DNA from: Microbacterium sp. H1-D42
Lineage (GTDB): Bacteria; Actinomycetota; Actinomycetes; Actinomycetales; Microbacteriaceae
DNA length: 64,000 nt
NCBI RefSeq assembly: GCF_022637555.1
Contig: NZ_CP093342.1
Span: 1,116,001 to 1,180,000 of the forward strand
Direction: 5' to 3'
The translations under genes and the position numbers were made by a program. This document shows, piece by piece, positions 18,244 to 25,869 of the stretch. The notes under the pieces are model-generated. The model did no database searches and was not told where the DNA came from. It saw nothing but the letters and a program-made list of their open reading frames with translations. Every line of letters begins with the position of its first letter. The stretch's first letter is position 1.

Positions 18244-19176
18244 ATGGCTGGTCCAGCAATCATTCTCTACGCACTGCTCGTCATCGGTGCGGTCGTCGTG
18301 GTGTGGCTGATCACCCGTCGTCGTCGCACAGCAGAGCTTCCGTACCTCTCGGGAGGCGAGGCGAGGCGCGCGCCGGTGATCACCGCCGCACGGCGCCGGG
18401 CGCTCATCGCCGTGCTGTTCGCGGTCGTGGTGTTCCTGGTCGGCGCCATCGCCGCGGTGTCGATCCCGAACCTGCTCGGGATGCCACTGGCGGTTGCGCC
18501 GCTGATCGCCGGCGCGGCGGGGCTGCTGCTGTACGCGGCGACTCCGCCCCGCAGCGTCGAGGTGCCCGACGATCAGCCCCGCACGGCCGGACTCGCCAGA
18601 CGATCGTGGCTGACCGTCATCCCCGGCGGCTGGCTGCACGCGTCTGTGGAGATCCTGGTCATCTTCGTCGCTGTCATCGTGTTCTGCGGTCTCACTGCGG
18701 ACGTCGACGAGCAGGGCCGCTCCAGGGCCATCCGATTCGATGCCGTCGATCAGTCGTCCACGGCGTCTCCGTACCCCGGATGGTTCTACGGCGTCCCCGC
18801 GCTCATCGCCCTCGCCGTGCTGGTGGTGGCGACGATCGTCGCGCTGCAGCGGATCGGCGCGACTGCGGCGTTCCCACACCCCGACGACGTCGACGCCGAC
18901 ACGCAATGGCGCCGCGCCTCGGCATCCGTCGTGCTCTCCCTCTCGACGGGAGCGGTGCTGTTCCCGCTCGGCGGCATCTCGATGACCGCCGGATTCGCCA
19001 TGAACAACGCGATCATCGAGAGAGCGACGCCCGTCGTCTGGGACGTCATCGCCGACGTGCTGGTGATCATGGGCATCCTCTCGCTCGTCCTCAGCGTCGT
19101 CGCGGTGACGCTGGCCGCCCTCACTGCCTTCACGATCGGCGACAGCGTCGCGCGCGTCGAGAAGGCACGGCGATGA
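18244..19176 (+). CDS. polytopic membrane protein coupled to a YtrA-type regulator
   Basis: A 310-residue protein with about seven hydrophobic segments and no recognisable catalytic motif. A strong Shine-Dalgarno (AAGGAGG, seven bases before the ATG) makes this one of the few clearly leadered genes in this part of the window. Its stop overlaps the GntR gene by four bases. YtrA-type operons usually encode membrane transporters or stress membrane proteins repressed by the linked regulator, so this protein is probably the regulated output. Function unknown. Confidence 0.7.
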   Translation: MAGPAIILYALLVIGAVVVVWLITRRRRTAELPYLSGGEARRAPVITAARRRALIAVLFAVVVFLVGAIAAVSIPNLLGMPLAVAPLIAGAAGLLLYAATPPRSVEVPDDQPRTAGLARRSWLTVIPGGWLHASVEILVIFVAVIVFCGLTADVDEQGRSRAIRFDAVDQSSTASPYPGWFYGVPALIALAVLVVATIVALQRIGATAAFPHPDDVDADTQWRRASASVVLSLSTGAVLFPLGGISMTAGFAMNNAIIERATPVVWDVIADVLVIMGILSLVLSVVAVTLAALTAFTIGDSVARVEKARR

Positions 19177-19520
19177 TCACCGTCGATCCGGGCAGCGCGC
19201 TCGCGCCGTTCGAGCAGATCCGCGTGCAGCTCGCCGACAGCATCCGATCAGGTGAACTCGGCGACGGGCATCGGCTGCCATCCATCCGCCAGCTCGCCGG
19301 CGACCTGCGGGTGGCCGCGGGAACCGTCGCCAAGGCCTACGCACTGCTCGAAGACGAGGGACTCGTGCAGACCAGTCGCGCGTCGGGCACACGCGTGAGC
19401 GCGGGGCAGGCGCATTCGGATGCAGTGCATGAGGCGGCCCGGGTGTTCGCGGCGGCGGCGGACGGGCTCTCCCTGGAGCAGGCGCTCGGCGCCGTCCGCG
19501 CGGTCTGGGCCGCGCGCTGA
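19173..19520 (+). CDS. GntR family transcriptional regulator, YtrA subfamily
   Basis: A 115-residue protein with only a GntR winged helix (about 10-75: PFEQIRVQLADSIRSGEL, LPSIRQLAGDLRVAAGTVAK) and a short C-terminal dimerisation tail, which is the YtrA layout (no large ligand domain). It starts inside the end of the membrane-protein gene (ATGA overlap). The GTGTAC-N10-GTACAC site upstream of the operon is the expected target. Effectors of such regulators are unknown. Confidence 0.9.
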   Translation: MITVDPGSALAPFEQIRVQLADSIRSGELGDGHRLPSIRQLAGDLRVAAGTVAKAYALLEDEGLVQTSRASGTRVSAGQAHSDAVHEAARVFAAAADGLSLEQALGAVRAVWAAR

Positions 19521-19526
19521 GTCACA

Positions 19527-19541
19527 CGCGCGATACGCGCG
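19527..19541. terminator. small hairpin after the GntR gene
   Basis: CGCGCG (19527-19532) and CGCGCG (19536-19541) can pair around an ATA loop seven bases after the GntR stop. It has no T-tract. The stem is short, so it is only a possible terminator. Confidence 0.3.
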
Positions 19542-19546
19542 CCCAG

Positions 19547-19587
19547 TAGTCTTATCGCCTGCGGCGCGCTTCTTCTTCTTGCGCCGC
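19547..19587 (+). promoter_or_regulatory. promoter and 5'-terminal stem-loop of the DUF808 gene
   Basis: TAGTCT (19547-19552) is a likely -10 and would place the transcript start near 19559-19561. The first transcribed bases form a hairpin, GCGGCGC (19561-19567) with GCGCCGC (19581-19587), around a pyrimidine-rich 13-base loop. A Shine-Dalgarno (GGGGAAGGA) follows before the ATG at 19602. A 5'-end stem of this kind may stabilise the mRNA. Confidence 0.45.
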
Positions 19588-19601
19588 GGGGAAGGATCCA
19601 G

Positions 19602-20525
19602 ATGTCGGTTGGTCTGTTGGCGGTCGTCGACGATATTCTCAGCGCCGCGATGAAGGCATCGGCGAAGGCTGCGGGTGTCGTGATCGACGATGCCGCGGTC
19701 ACGCCCCAGTACGTGCAGGGGCTCACACCGGCACGCGAGCTGCCGGTCGTCGGCAAGATCGCACTCGGATCGATCGGCAACAAGTTCCTCATCATCATCC
19801 CCATCGCGCTGCTGCTGACCGCCTTCGCGCCGTGGGCGCTGCCATATCTGCTGATCATCGGCGGCACGTACCTGTGCTTCGAGGGCGCCGAGAAGGTGCT
19901 CGAGTGGTTCGGATTCGGGCACGGGCACGCCGATGAAGGCGCGCGCGATGAGAACCGGCTGATCTGGGGAGCGATCCGCACCGACCTCATCCTCTCCACC
20001 GAGATCATGCTCATCTCGCTCGCGAGCCTCGACAAGGACTTGGGGCTGTGGCAGACGCTCGGCGTGCTCGCGGTGATCGCGGTGATGATGACGGTCGTCG
20101 TCTACGGGGCGGTGGCGCTGCTGGTGAAGATCGACGACGTCGGACTGAAGATGGCGAAGAACCCGGTGCGCCGCGTGCGGCACACCGGCACGCGCATCGT
20201 GCGGTCGATGCCGACCGTGTTCCGCGTGATCAGCGTCATCGGCACCGTCGCGATGCTCTGGGTCGGTGGGCACCTGGTCGTCGTCAACCTCGGTGAGGTG
20301 GGCCTGCACTGGCTGGCCGACCTGCTGCACGGCGTCGAAGACCTTCTGGCCGCGTTCGGCGGCTTCGTCGTGTGGCTCGGCGGCACCGCGCTGTCGGCGG
20401 TGGTCGGCCTGATCGTGGGTCTGATCGTGGTCGGGGTGGTGCTCGGCATCGGTCGGATGCTGGGCAAGAAGCCCAGCTTCGACGAGGGCCACCGCACGGA
20501 GAAGGTGGGCGCGGAGGCGCACTGA
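19602..20525 (+). CDS. DUF808 family inner-membrane protein (YedI-like)
   Basis: A 307-residue membrane protein. The N-terminal VVDDILSAAMKASAKAAGVVIDDAAVTPQYV stretch and the later FEGAEKVLEW segment are characteristic of the DUF808/YedI family. About six to seven hydrophobic segments lie between residues 60 and 295. Its molecular role is unknown. The gene has its own promoter and a leader with a 5' stem-loop. Confidence 0.85.
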   Translation: MSVGLLAVVDDILSAAMKASAKAAGVVIDDAAVTPQYVQGLTPARELPVVGKIALGSIGNKFLIIIPIALLLTAFAPWALPYLLIIGGTYLCFEGAEKVLEWFGFGHGHADEGARDENRLIWGAIRTDLILSTEIMLISLASLDKDLGLWQTLGVLAVIAVMMTVVVYGAVALLVKIDDVGLKMAKNPVRRVRHTGTRIVRSMPTVFRVISVIGTVAMLWVGGHLVVVNLGEVGLHWLADLLHGVEDLLAAFGGFVVWLGGTALSAVVGLIVGLIVVGVVLGIGRMLGKKPSFDEGHRTEKVGAEAH

Positions 20526-20568
20526 GCGTGCCGATCTGGCGCCCGCTGCGTCGGGCCCGGGTCTCGCT

Positions 20569-20787
20569 TCAGTTCTGATTGCGGGGATGCCCGCGCGCCG
20601 TGCGCTCATTGCCGCGTCGGTAGTTGCCGGTCAGGCGCGCCATCAGCAGCTGTGGGTCCTCGGACTGCACGCGGGCGAGGAAGTCCGTCGCCTTCGCGCC
20701 GCGGAGGGTGGCGGCTCGAATGCCGTGATGCAGGATCACGACGTCGTCGCCTCTGACGATGTGCTCGAAGCCATGTGGTGCGGGCAT
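20569..20787 (-). CDS. small conserved actinobacterial protein of unknown function
   Basis: A 72-residue soluble protein. The core GDDVVILHHGIRAATLRG, followed by AKATDFLARV and LLMARLTGNYRRGNER, matches a short hypothetical family I recall from many actinobacteria. The C-terminal end is basic and polar, so nucleic-acid binding is possible but unproven. CAGAAT on the minus strand (20794-20799) lies six bases upstream of the ATG, supporting a real leaderless gene. It is convergent with the DUF808 gene. Confidence 0.7.
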   Translation of the reverse strand: MPAPHGFEHIVRGDDVVILHHGIRAATLRGAKATDFLARVQSEDPQLLMARLTGNYRRGNERTARGHPRNQN

Positions 20788-20824
20788 CCGTCCATTCTGC
20801 CGGAGGCATCCGGTGACGGGCGGG

Positions 20825-22372
20825 TCAGATCCAGCCGGGCAGCCAGTTGTGGATGAGCCAGAAGTCGTAGGGCACGCTCATGCCGGTCCACACCGGGTAG
20901 AAGAACGCCGAGACCAGCACTGTCGCCACCAGGAAGACCGCGACGGTGCGCTGCCCGGCCTGTCGGCGGTGCAGCGGTCTGTCTGCATGCCCGGCCAACT
21001 CGCGCAGGGCGATTGCGAGCGCGATCACCAGGAACGGCACCATCACGACCGTGTAGAACTGGAAGATCGTGCGGTTCGGCACCAGCAGCCACGGCACGTA
21101 GGTCGCCAGCAGCCCCACCAGCGGGTAAGTGAACATCGGACCCACCGGGGCGCGCTCGATCAGCCCGCGCACGAAGCGGTACAGCAGGTAGAGGCACGCG
21201 GCGACGCCGCCGTACCAGATCAGCGGGTTCGGCACCGAGGAGATCACCGCGATGCAGTGGTCCGTTCCGCACGGAGCAGGATCGTCGCCGACCCAGATCG
21301 CCGTCGGACGCAGCAGCAGCGGCCACTGCCAGGCCGGGCTCGCATAGGGGTGCGGGCTGGCCAGCCCGACGTGGAAGTTCAGCATCGACTCGTGGTAGTT
21401 CCACAGCGCGATCAGCGGGTTCGGGTTCGCGCCGCGGTCGTAGCCGCCGGCGGTGACCAGCCAGCCCGTCCACGACACCAGGTACGTCACGAGTGCCGGG
21501 CCGACGAGCAGTACGAAGGACGCCAGGCCCTGACGGAACACGGCATCCGTCGGCCACAGCACGATCCCTGCCCGGCGCCGCGCGAGCCCGTCGGTGATGA
21601 CGACATACAGACCGAGCGCCGCGAGTGCGTACAGACCCGACCACTTCACCGCCGAGGCCGCGCCCAGCGCGATGCCCGCAGCGATCAGCCACGGCCGCGC
21701 CCACAGCACCGGACCGAGCATGCGCTGCTCGTCGGCGGGGTTCTCGACCAGGGGAATCGTGCGCCGCCGGTCCAGCAGCACGAACAGGAACCCCAGCACG
21801 ATGAAGAAGGTCAGGATGCCGTCCAGCAGGGCGATCCGGCTCAACACGATCGCCACGCCGTCGACCGCCAGCATGGCGCCCGCGATCGTCGCGACGGTGC
21901 GCGAGCGGGTCAGCTGCAGCGCGATCAGATAGACCACCAGCACTGTGAGCGATCCGAGCAGGGCTGTCGTGAGCCGCCAGCCGAAGCTCGACCCTGGCCC
22001 CATCAGCGCCATGCCGAGACCGATGATCCACTTGCCAAGAGGGGGATGGACCACATACGAGCCCTCGGTCTGCAGCGCCGAGTCATCGCCCCCGGGCAGC
22101 TGCGTGTTCGCGTCGTCGCCCCACTTGCCCTCGTAGCCGAGGTTCCACAGCGACCAGGCGTCCTTGACGTAGTAGGTCTCGTCGAACATGATCTCGTGCG
22201 GGTGGGCGAGGTTCGTCAGGCGCAGCACCGCCGCCACCAGTGTCACCAGCGTGGGCGCCAGCCAAGACAGCATCCGCGATCTGGCAGCATCCGCCACCAC
22301 CGCGTTGCGCATGCGCTCCCACGCCGTCGCGCGCGCCTGTGGAGGCGGCAGCAGCGAGTCTGTCGAGGTCAC
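20825..22372 (-). CDS. protein O-mannosyltransferase (phospholipid-dependent GT39)
   Basis: A 515-residue membrane glycosyltransferase of the PMT (GT39) family. The Asp64-Glu65 pair in HPHEIMFDETYYVKDAW is the catalytic motif of the first extracytoplasmic loop. It is followed by about ten hydrophobic segments and a C-terminal PMT_4TMC-like region (DFWLIHNWLPGW). It transfers mannose from polyprenyl-phosphate-mannose to Ser/Thr of secreted proteins. The GTG start at 22372 has TAGGCT six bases upstream, and that -10 includes the stop codon of the corA gene behind it. Confidence 0.9.
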   Translation of the reverse strand: MTSTDSLLPPPQARATAWERMRNAVVADAARSRMLSWLAPTLVTLVAAVLRLTNLAHPHEIMFDETYYVKDAWSLWNLGYEGKWGDDANTQLPGGDDSALQTEGSYVVHPPLGKWIIGLGMALMGPGSSFGWRLTTALLGSLTVLVVYLIALQLTRSRTVATIAGAMLAVDGVAIVLSRIALLDGILTFFIVLGFLFVLLDRRRTIPLVENPADEQRMLGPVLWARPWLIAAGIALGAASAVKWSGLYALAALGLYVVITDGLARRRAGIVLWPTDAVFRQGLASFVLLVGPALVTYLVSWTGWLVTAGGYDRGANPNPLIALWNYHESMLNFHVGLASPHPYASPAWQWPLLLRPTAIWVGDDPAPCGTDHCIAVISSVPNPLIWYGGVAACLYLLYRFVRGLIERAPVGPMFTYPLVGLLATYVPWLLVPNRTIFQFYTVVMVPFLVIALAIALRELAGHADRPLHRRQAGQRTVAVFLVATVLVSAFFYPVWTGMSVPYDFWLIHNWLPGWI

Positions 22373-22381
22373 CCGATCAGC

Positions 22382-23368
22382 CTAGGCGGCTCCGGCGTCC
22401 GAGCCCGTCCAGCCGCGGCGTCGGAACCACAACCACATCAGGCCGGCCGAGAGCGCCATGGTTCCGAGGCCCAGCCCGATGAACGACCACGGACCGACCA
22501 GAACGCGCGAGACCAGCCATCCGAAGTTCATGCCGAAGAACCCAGTCAAGAAGGTCAGCGGCAGGAAGATCGACGCGATGATCGCGAGCTGCTTCGAGGT
22601 CTCTCCCTGACGATTCGCGACCGTCGACAGGTAGAGATCCGTGCAGCCCGACACCATCTCGTGGTACGAGTCGAGCTCATCGGTGATGCGGATGAGATGG
22701 TCGTAGATGTCGCGGAAGTAGTCGTGGCTGTCCGGCTCGAGCCCGGCGAGATCCGCGATCACCTCGATCTCCCGGCCGAAGACGTCCCGCATCGGGACGA
22801 CCGCGCGACGCAGCTTCATCAGCAGTCGCTTCAGACGGAATGTCGCATCCAGCTCCGCCCGGCCGGCGCCCGCGACGATGGCATCCTCGAGCGCGCTGAT
22901 CTCCTCGTCGAGGTCGGCGAGGATCGGGAAGTAGCTGTCGATGATGACGTCGAGGATCTTGTAGACGTAGTACCGCTCCGACTTCGGCACGTTGGAACTC
23001 GCCAGCAGGGTCTTCACATGCTGCAGGTCCTGGAACCGCTTGCCGTGCACAGTGATGATGAAGTCGCCGCTGAGATGACAGTGCACCTCGGCGAGTGGAT
23101 GCTTGTTCTCCCGCTCAGGGTGCACCTCGACGCCCGCGCGCAGCACCAGCAGCGCGGTGTCGCCGTAGACGTCGAGCTTGGGGCGCTGTCCGAGGTTGAC
23201 GCTGTCTTCGACGGCGAGCGGATGCAGGCCGAGCAGCCCGCCGAGGTGCTCCAGCTGCTCCTGCGTCGGTGAGACGAGATCGAGCCAGAAGAACTCGTGT
23301 CGATCCTTCAGGCGGCGGATCTCGTCGTCGTCGATCGAGTCCAGGATCCGGATTGCTGGTGCGCTCAC
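22382..23368 (-). CDS. corA: CorA family magnesium/divalent cation transporter
   Basis: A 328-residue CorA-type channel. A large cytosolic N-terminal domain (about 1-265) precedes two C-terminal membrane helices, with the GMN selectivity motif at residues 279-281 (GFFGMNFGW). It would form a pentameric magnesium (or cobalt) channel in the membrane. The GTG start at 23368 has TAGGCT six bases upstream (23375-23380 on the minus strand), overlapping the -10 of the divergent rsmI gene. Confidence 0.95.
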   Translation of the reverse strand: MSAPAIRILDSIDDDEIRRLKDRHEFFWLDLVSPTQEQLEHLGGLLGLHPLAVEDSVNLGQRPKLDVYGDTALLVLRAGVEVHPERENKHPLAEVHCHLSGDFIITVHGKRFQDLQHVKTLLASSNVPKSERYYVYKILDVIIDSYFPILADLDEEISALEDAIVAGAGRAELDATFRLKRLLMKLRRAVVPMRDVFGREIEVIADLAGLEPDSHDYFRDIYDHLIRITDELDSYHEMVSGCTDLYLSTVANRQGETSKQLAIIASIFLPLTFLTGFFGMNFGWLVSRVLVGPWSFIGLGLGTMALSAGLMWLWFRRRGWTGSDAGAA

Positions 23369-23374
23369 GGGCCC

Positions 23375-23384
23375 AGCCTAAGCT
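23375..23384. promoter_or_regulatory. overlapping divergent -10 boxes for corA and rsmI
   Basis: AGCCTAAGCT contains TAGGCT on the minus strand (23375-23380, corA) and TAAGCT on the plus strand (23379-23384, rsmI), sharing two base pairs. Each lies exactly six bases from its GTG start. RNA polymerase can bind in only one direction at a time, so the two genes compete for one site. Confidence 0.6.
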
Positions 23385-23390
23385 GGTCGG

Positions 23391-24206
23391 GTGATCATCC
23401 TCGCGGCCACTCCGATCGGCAATCTCGGCGATGCCTCGCGCAGACTCATCGAGGTGCTCGAGAACGCCGAGATCGTCGCCGCAGAAGACACTCGCACCAC
23501 CCAGCGGCTGCTCAAGGCTCTGCAGATCGAGAACCGCCCTCGGCTGATCGCCCTGCACGATCACAACGAGAAGCACAAGGCGGCCGAGCTGGCAGCGCTC
23601 GCCGCCGAGCAGGATGTCGTCGTCGTCAGCGACGCGGGGATGCCCGCCGTCAGCGACCCCGGTTACGGCGTCGTCGCCGCGGCGATCGAGGCAGGCGTCA
23701 CGGTCACCGCGATCCCCGGCCCCAGTGCCGTGCTGATGGCGCTCGCGATCTCGGGGATGCCCACCGACCGGTTCACCTTCGAGGGCTTCCTGCCGCGCAA
23801 GCCGGGGGAGCGTCGCCAGGAGCTTCGGATGCTGGCATCCGAGCCCCGCACCATGATCTTCTTCGAATCACCATCCCGGCTCGCCTCTTCGCTGGCCGAC
23901 ATGGGCGGCGCCTTCGGCGCCGAGCGTCGGATCGCCGTGTGCCGTGAGCTCACGAAGCTGTACGAAGAGGTGCGTCGCGGCACGGCCGACGAGCTCGTCG
24001 CCTGGGCCGAGCAGGGTGTGAAGGGCGAGATCGTGGTCGTGGTCGAGGGCGCGGCTCCCGTCTCGGTGTCTGCGGAGGATGCCCTGGCGCAGGTGCAGGC
24101 CCTCGTGGCATCCGGAACCCGCCTGAAGGACGCCACCGCCGAGGTCGCCGCCGCCACCGGCCTCAGCTCGCGGGACCTCTACCAGGCCGCCCTCGCCGCC
24201 CGCTGA
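23391..24206 (+). CDS. rsmI: 16S rRNA (cytidine1402-2'-O)-methyltransferase
   Basis: A 271-residue tetrapyrrole-methylase-fold SAM methyltransferase. The N-terminal ILAATPIGNLGDASRRLIEVL and EDTRTTQRLL motifs, VSDAGMPAVSDPGY and PGPSAVLMAL are diagnostic of RsmI. It methylates the ribose of C1402 in the 16S rRNA decoding centre. The GTG start at 23391 is supported by TAAGCT six bases upstream, with corA divergent. Confidence 0.95.
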   Translation: MIILAATPIGNLGDASRRLIEVLENAEIVAAEDTRTTQRLLKALQIENRPRLIALHDHNEKHKAAELAALAAEQDVVVVSDAGMPAVSDPGYGVVAAAIEAGVTVTAIPGPSAVLMALAISGMPTDRFTFEGFLPRKPGERRQELRMLASEPRTMIFFESPSRLASSLADMGGAFGAERRIAVCRELTKLYEEVRRGTADELVAWAEQGVKGEIVVVVEGAAPVSVSAEDALAQVQALVASGTRLKDATAEVAAATGLSSRDLYQAALAAR

Positions 24207-24263
24207 TGGCCGGCCGGCCCGTGCCCTCCACCCCAGCACCTGGCTCGTCGAGAGCACGACACC

Positions 24264-24330
24264 TCGCCGAGTGCACGACTTCTTCACGCCAACAACCCGT
24301 GCAATCGGCAGGAACCCGTGCACTCGGCGA
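24264..24330. repeat. intergenic 14-bp perfect inverted repeat
   Basis: TCGCCGAGTGCACG (24264-24277) and CGTGCACTCGGCGA (24317-24330) are perfect inverted copies 39 bases apart. Between them GTGCACGACTTC and CCGTGCAATCGGC are further related fragments, as if short CGTGCA units had been iterated. It lies between rsmI and the methyltransferase gene, and resembles a small dispersed intergenic repeat rather than a factor-binding site. Confidence 0.5.
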
Positions 24331-24341
24331 ATGAGTGCGGC

Positions 24342-24968
24342 GTGACGGATGCGCGCGTCGGCGCTGCCTACGACACCAGGGCCGCGGAGTACATCGCGCT
24401 CGCCGGAGACCTCGAGCAGATGGCGGCGGAAGACCGGGCGGTGATCGCCGCGTGGCGGGACGCCACGCCGGGTCGTCTGCTGGATGCCGGCTGCGGGCCA
24501 GGGCACTGGACGCAGTTCCTGCACGAGCGCTTCCTGCACGGCGGACACCGCGATGTGCTGGGCGTGGATCTGTCCGAGCAGTTCATCGTGCACGCGCGGT
24601 CGACCTATTCGGAGATCGAGTTTCTCGAGGGCTCGTTCGCCACACTGCCTGTGCCGGATGCGTCGCTCGGAGGCATCCTGGCCTGGTACTCGCTGATCCA
24701 CACTCCGCCCGAGGACCTGTCCGCGATATTCGCCGAGTTCGCTCGCGTGGTCGCACCGGGCGGCAGCATCCTCATCGGCTTCTTCGACGGCACCCCGCGC
24801 GAGCCCTTCGCCCACGCGGTCGCACCCGCATACTTCTGGTCCACGGATGCCCTCGCCGAGCTCCTCGGCGCTGCAGGCTTCACGCCGACAGCATCCGAGC
24901 GCCGCCCGCGCGCCGAAGGCGAGATCAGCGTCCGCCCACATGCCTCGCTGACGGCCACCCGCCGCTGA
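24342..24968 (+). CDS. class I SAM-dependent methyltransferase
   Basis: About 208 residues. Motif I (LLDAGCGPGHWTQFL) is near residue 50, then LGVDLSEQFIVHAR (motif post-I), and ILAWYSLIHTPPEDL and GGSILIGFFDG make up the later strands of a Rossmann methyltransferase. The substrate (small molecule or other) is unknown. A GTG at 24318 in the same frame lies within the intergenic inverted repeat, so the GTG at 24342 is preferred. The gene is flanked on both sides by intergenic repeats, which suggests an accessory gene. Confidence 0.75.
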   Translation: MTDARVGAAYDTRAAEYIALAGDLEQMAAEDRAVIAAWRDATPGRLLDAGCGPGHWTQFLHERFLHGGHRDVLGVDLSEQFIVHARSTYSEIEFLEGSFATLPVPDASLGGILAWYSLIHTPPEDLSAIFAEFARVVAPGGSILIGFFDGTPREPFAHAVAPAYFWSTDALAELLGAAGFTPTASERRPRAEGEISVRPHASLTATRR

Positions 24969-25000
24969 CGCACCGCTCGTCGCCAGCCTCCTGCGCGTAC

Positions 25001-25084
25001 GCTTCGCGCGGATTTGTACGCCAAACGCGGACCGATCGTCACGTTCCATCCGTGCGAAGCGCACATTCCCGCGCGAAGCGCACA
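25001..25084. repeat. GCGAAGCGCACA direct repeats and an 11-bp inverted repeat
   Basis: GCGAAGCGCACA occurs twice (25054-25065 and 25073-25084). GCTTCGCGCGG (25001-25011) is the perfect inverse of CCGCGCGAAGC (25069-25079), allowing a large hairpin. It lies between the convergent methyltransferase and lipoprotein genes, where it could end both transcripts. No gene is seen in 24969-25155. Confidence 0.5.
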
Positions 25085-25155
25085 CCGTCCCCACTCACAC
25101 CTGACCCACGACGGCACGCGGCTGTAGCTGGCGCTTGCCGGCCGCTGGGAAGGGA

Positions 25156-25713
25156 TCAGTCGGCGTGAGGCACCCACACGACGCTAGGGTCGGGGCGGAG
25201 GATGAGAACGTCGCCAGGCTCGATCCCCTTGAAGGCAGGGCGAGACCGCATCGGCTCCAGGCCGCCGTTGTAGCTGATGACGTCGTAGTAGTCCGAGAAG
25301 CAGAAGCGCTCATAGACCAGCTCGTAGACGTCACCGGCGGCGACGGTGTAACTGACGACTTCGCCCGCTTCGTTGAGGTTGACGGTGCCCTGCGCAAACG
25401 CACGCGGGCCGAGGTCGACCAGCTCGCCCTCGAACAGCCCGGTGATGGGACCGCCGTCCGGGTTGAAGCCGTTGCCGCCGTTCTTGCCGTCTTGCATGAG
25501 CGAGATGGACGGACGCGCCGACGAGCACGGGTCTTCGGGCGTCTCGGACGGGACCGGCTTGGGCGTGGGGGTCGCGGACGGCTTCAGGTTCGGGGGTGCG
25601 GTCTTCTGTACCTGAACAGCCATCGGCGGCGCTGCTGCGGTGCATCCGGCGAGCGCGGTCGCGGTGAAGGCGATCGCGGCGAGCGCGGTGACGTGCTTGA
25701 CCCTAGGGAGCAT
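25156..25713 (-). CDS. secreted lipoprotein of unknown function with a possible LysM-like C-terminus
   Basis: A 185-residue lipoprotein. A signal peptide ends in the lipobox LAGC (Cys near 23), followed by a Pro/Thr-rich spacer (KPSATPTPKPVPSETPED) and a globular part with two further cysteines. The end reads YTVAAGDVYELVYERFCFS, then ISYNGGLEP and IEPGDVLIL, which resembles a LysM peptidoglycan-binding module (AGD, YN, IxPGDxL); I call that tentative. The ATG at 25713 has GACGAT six bases upstream (leaderless). Divergent from metG. Confidence 0.65.
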   Translation of the reverse strand: MLPRVKHVTALAAIAFTATALAGCTAAAPPMAVQVQKTAPPNLKPSATPTPKPVPSETPEDPCSSARPSISLMQDGKNGGNGFNPDGGPITGLFEGELVDLGPRAFAQGTVNLNEAGEVVSYTVAAGDVYELVYERFCFSDYYDVISYNGGLEPMRSRPAFKGIEPGDVLILRPDPSVVWVPHAD

Positions 25714-25856
25714 GACCTGATCGTCGCATCTACCCGGGTGGAACGCCAGCGGGCAGGCAGAGCTCGGTGCTGCCTCACGCAGAGACGCAGACGAAGCAAG
25801 AATCGGAGAGGAGAGAAGCGGATAGTCACGAAGCCAAACACCGTCCGCTTCCCGCC

Positions 25857-25862
25857 TAGAAT
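25857..25862 (+). promoter_or_regulatory. -10 box TAGAAT for metG
   Basis: TAGAAT lies seven bases before the metG ATG at 25870, giving a leaderless or nearly leaderless message. It rules out a much longer in-frame reading that starts at 25135 inside the divergent lipoprotein gene. Confidence 0.55.
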
Positions 25863-25869
25863 CGACAGC

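Noticed and set aside
20759..23272. Very long open reading frame (837 codons) on the plus strand, antisense to the mannosyltransferase and corA
   Set aside because: Composition (Arg/His/Gln/Pro-rich) is typical of the shadow of high-GC codons. No start signal or domain, and both minus-strand genes under it are clear.
25135..25869. N-terminal extension of metG by 245 codons
   Set aside because: Runs through the divergent lipoprotein gene; MetG families start near the HIGH motif and TAGAAT lies seven bases before 25870.
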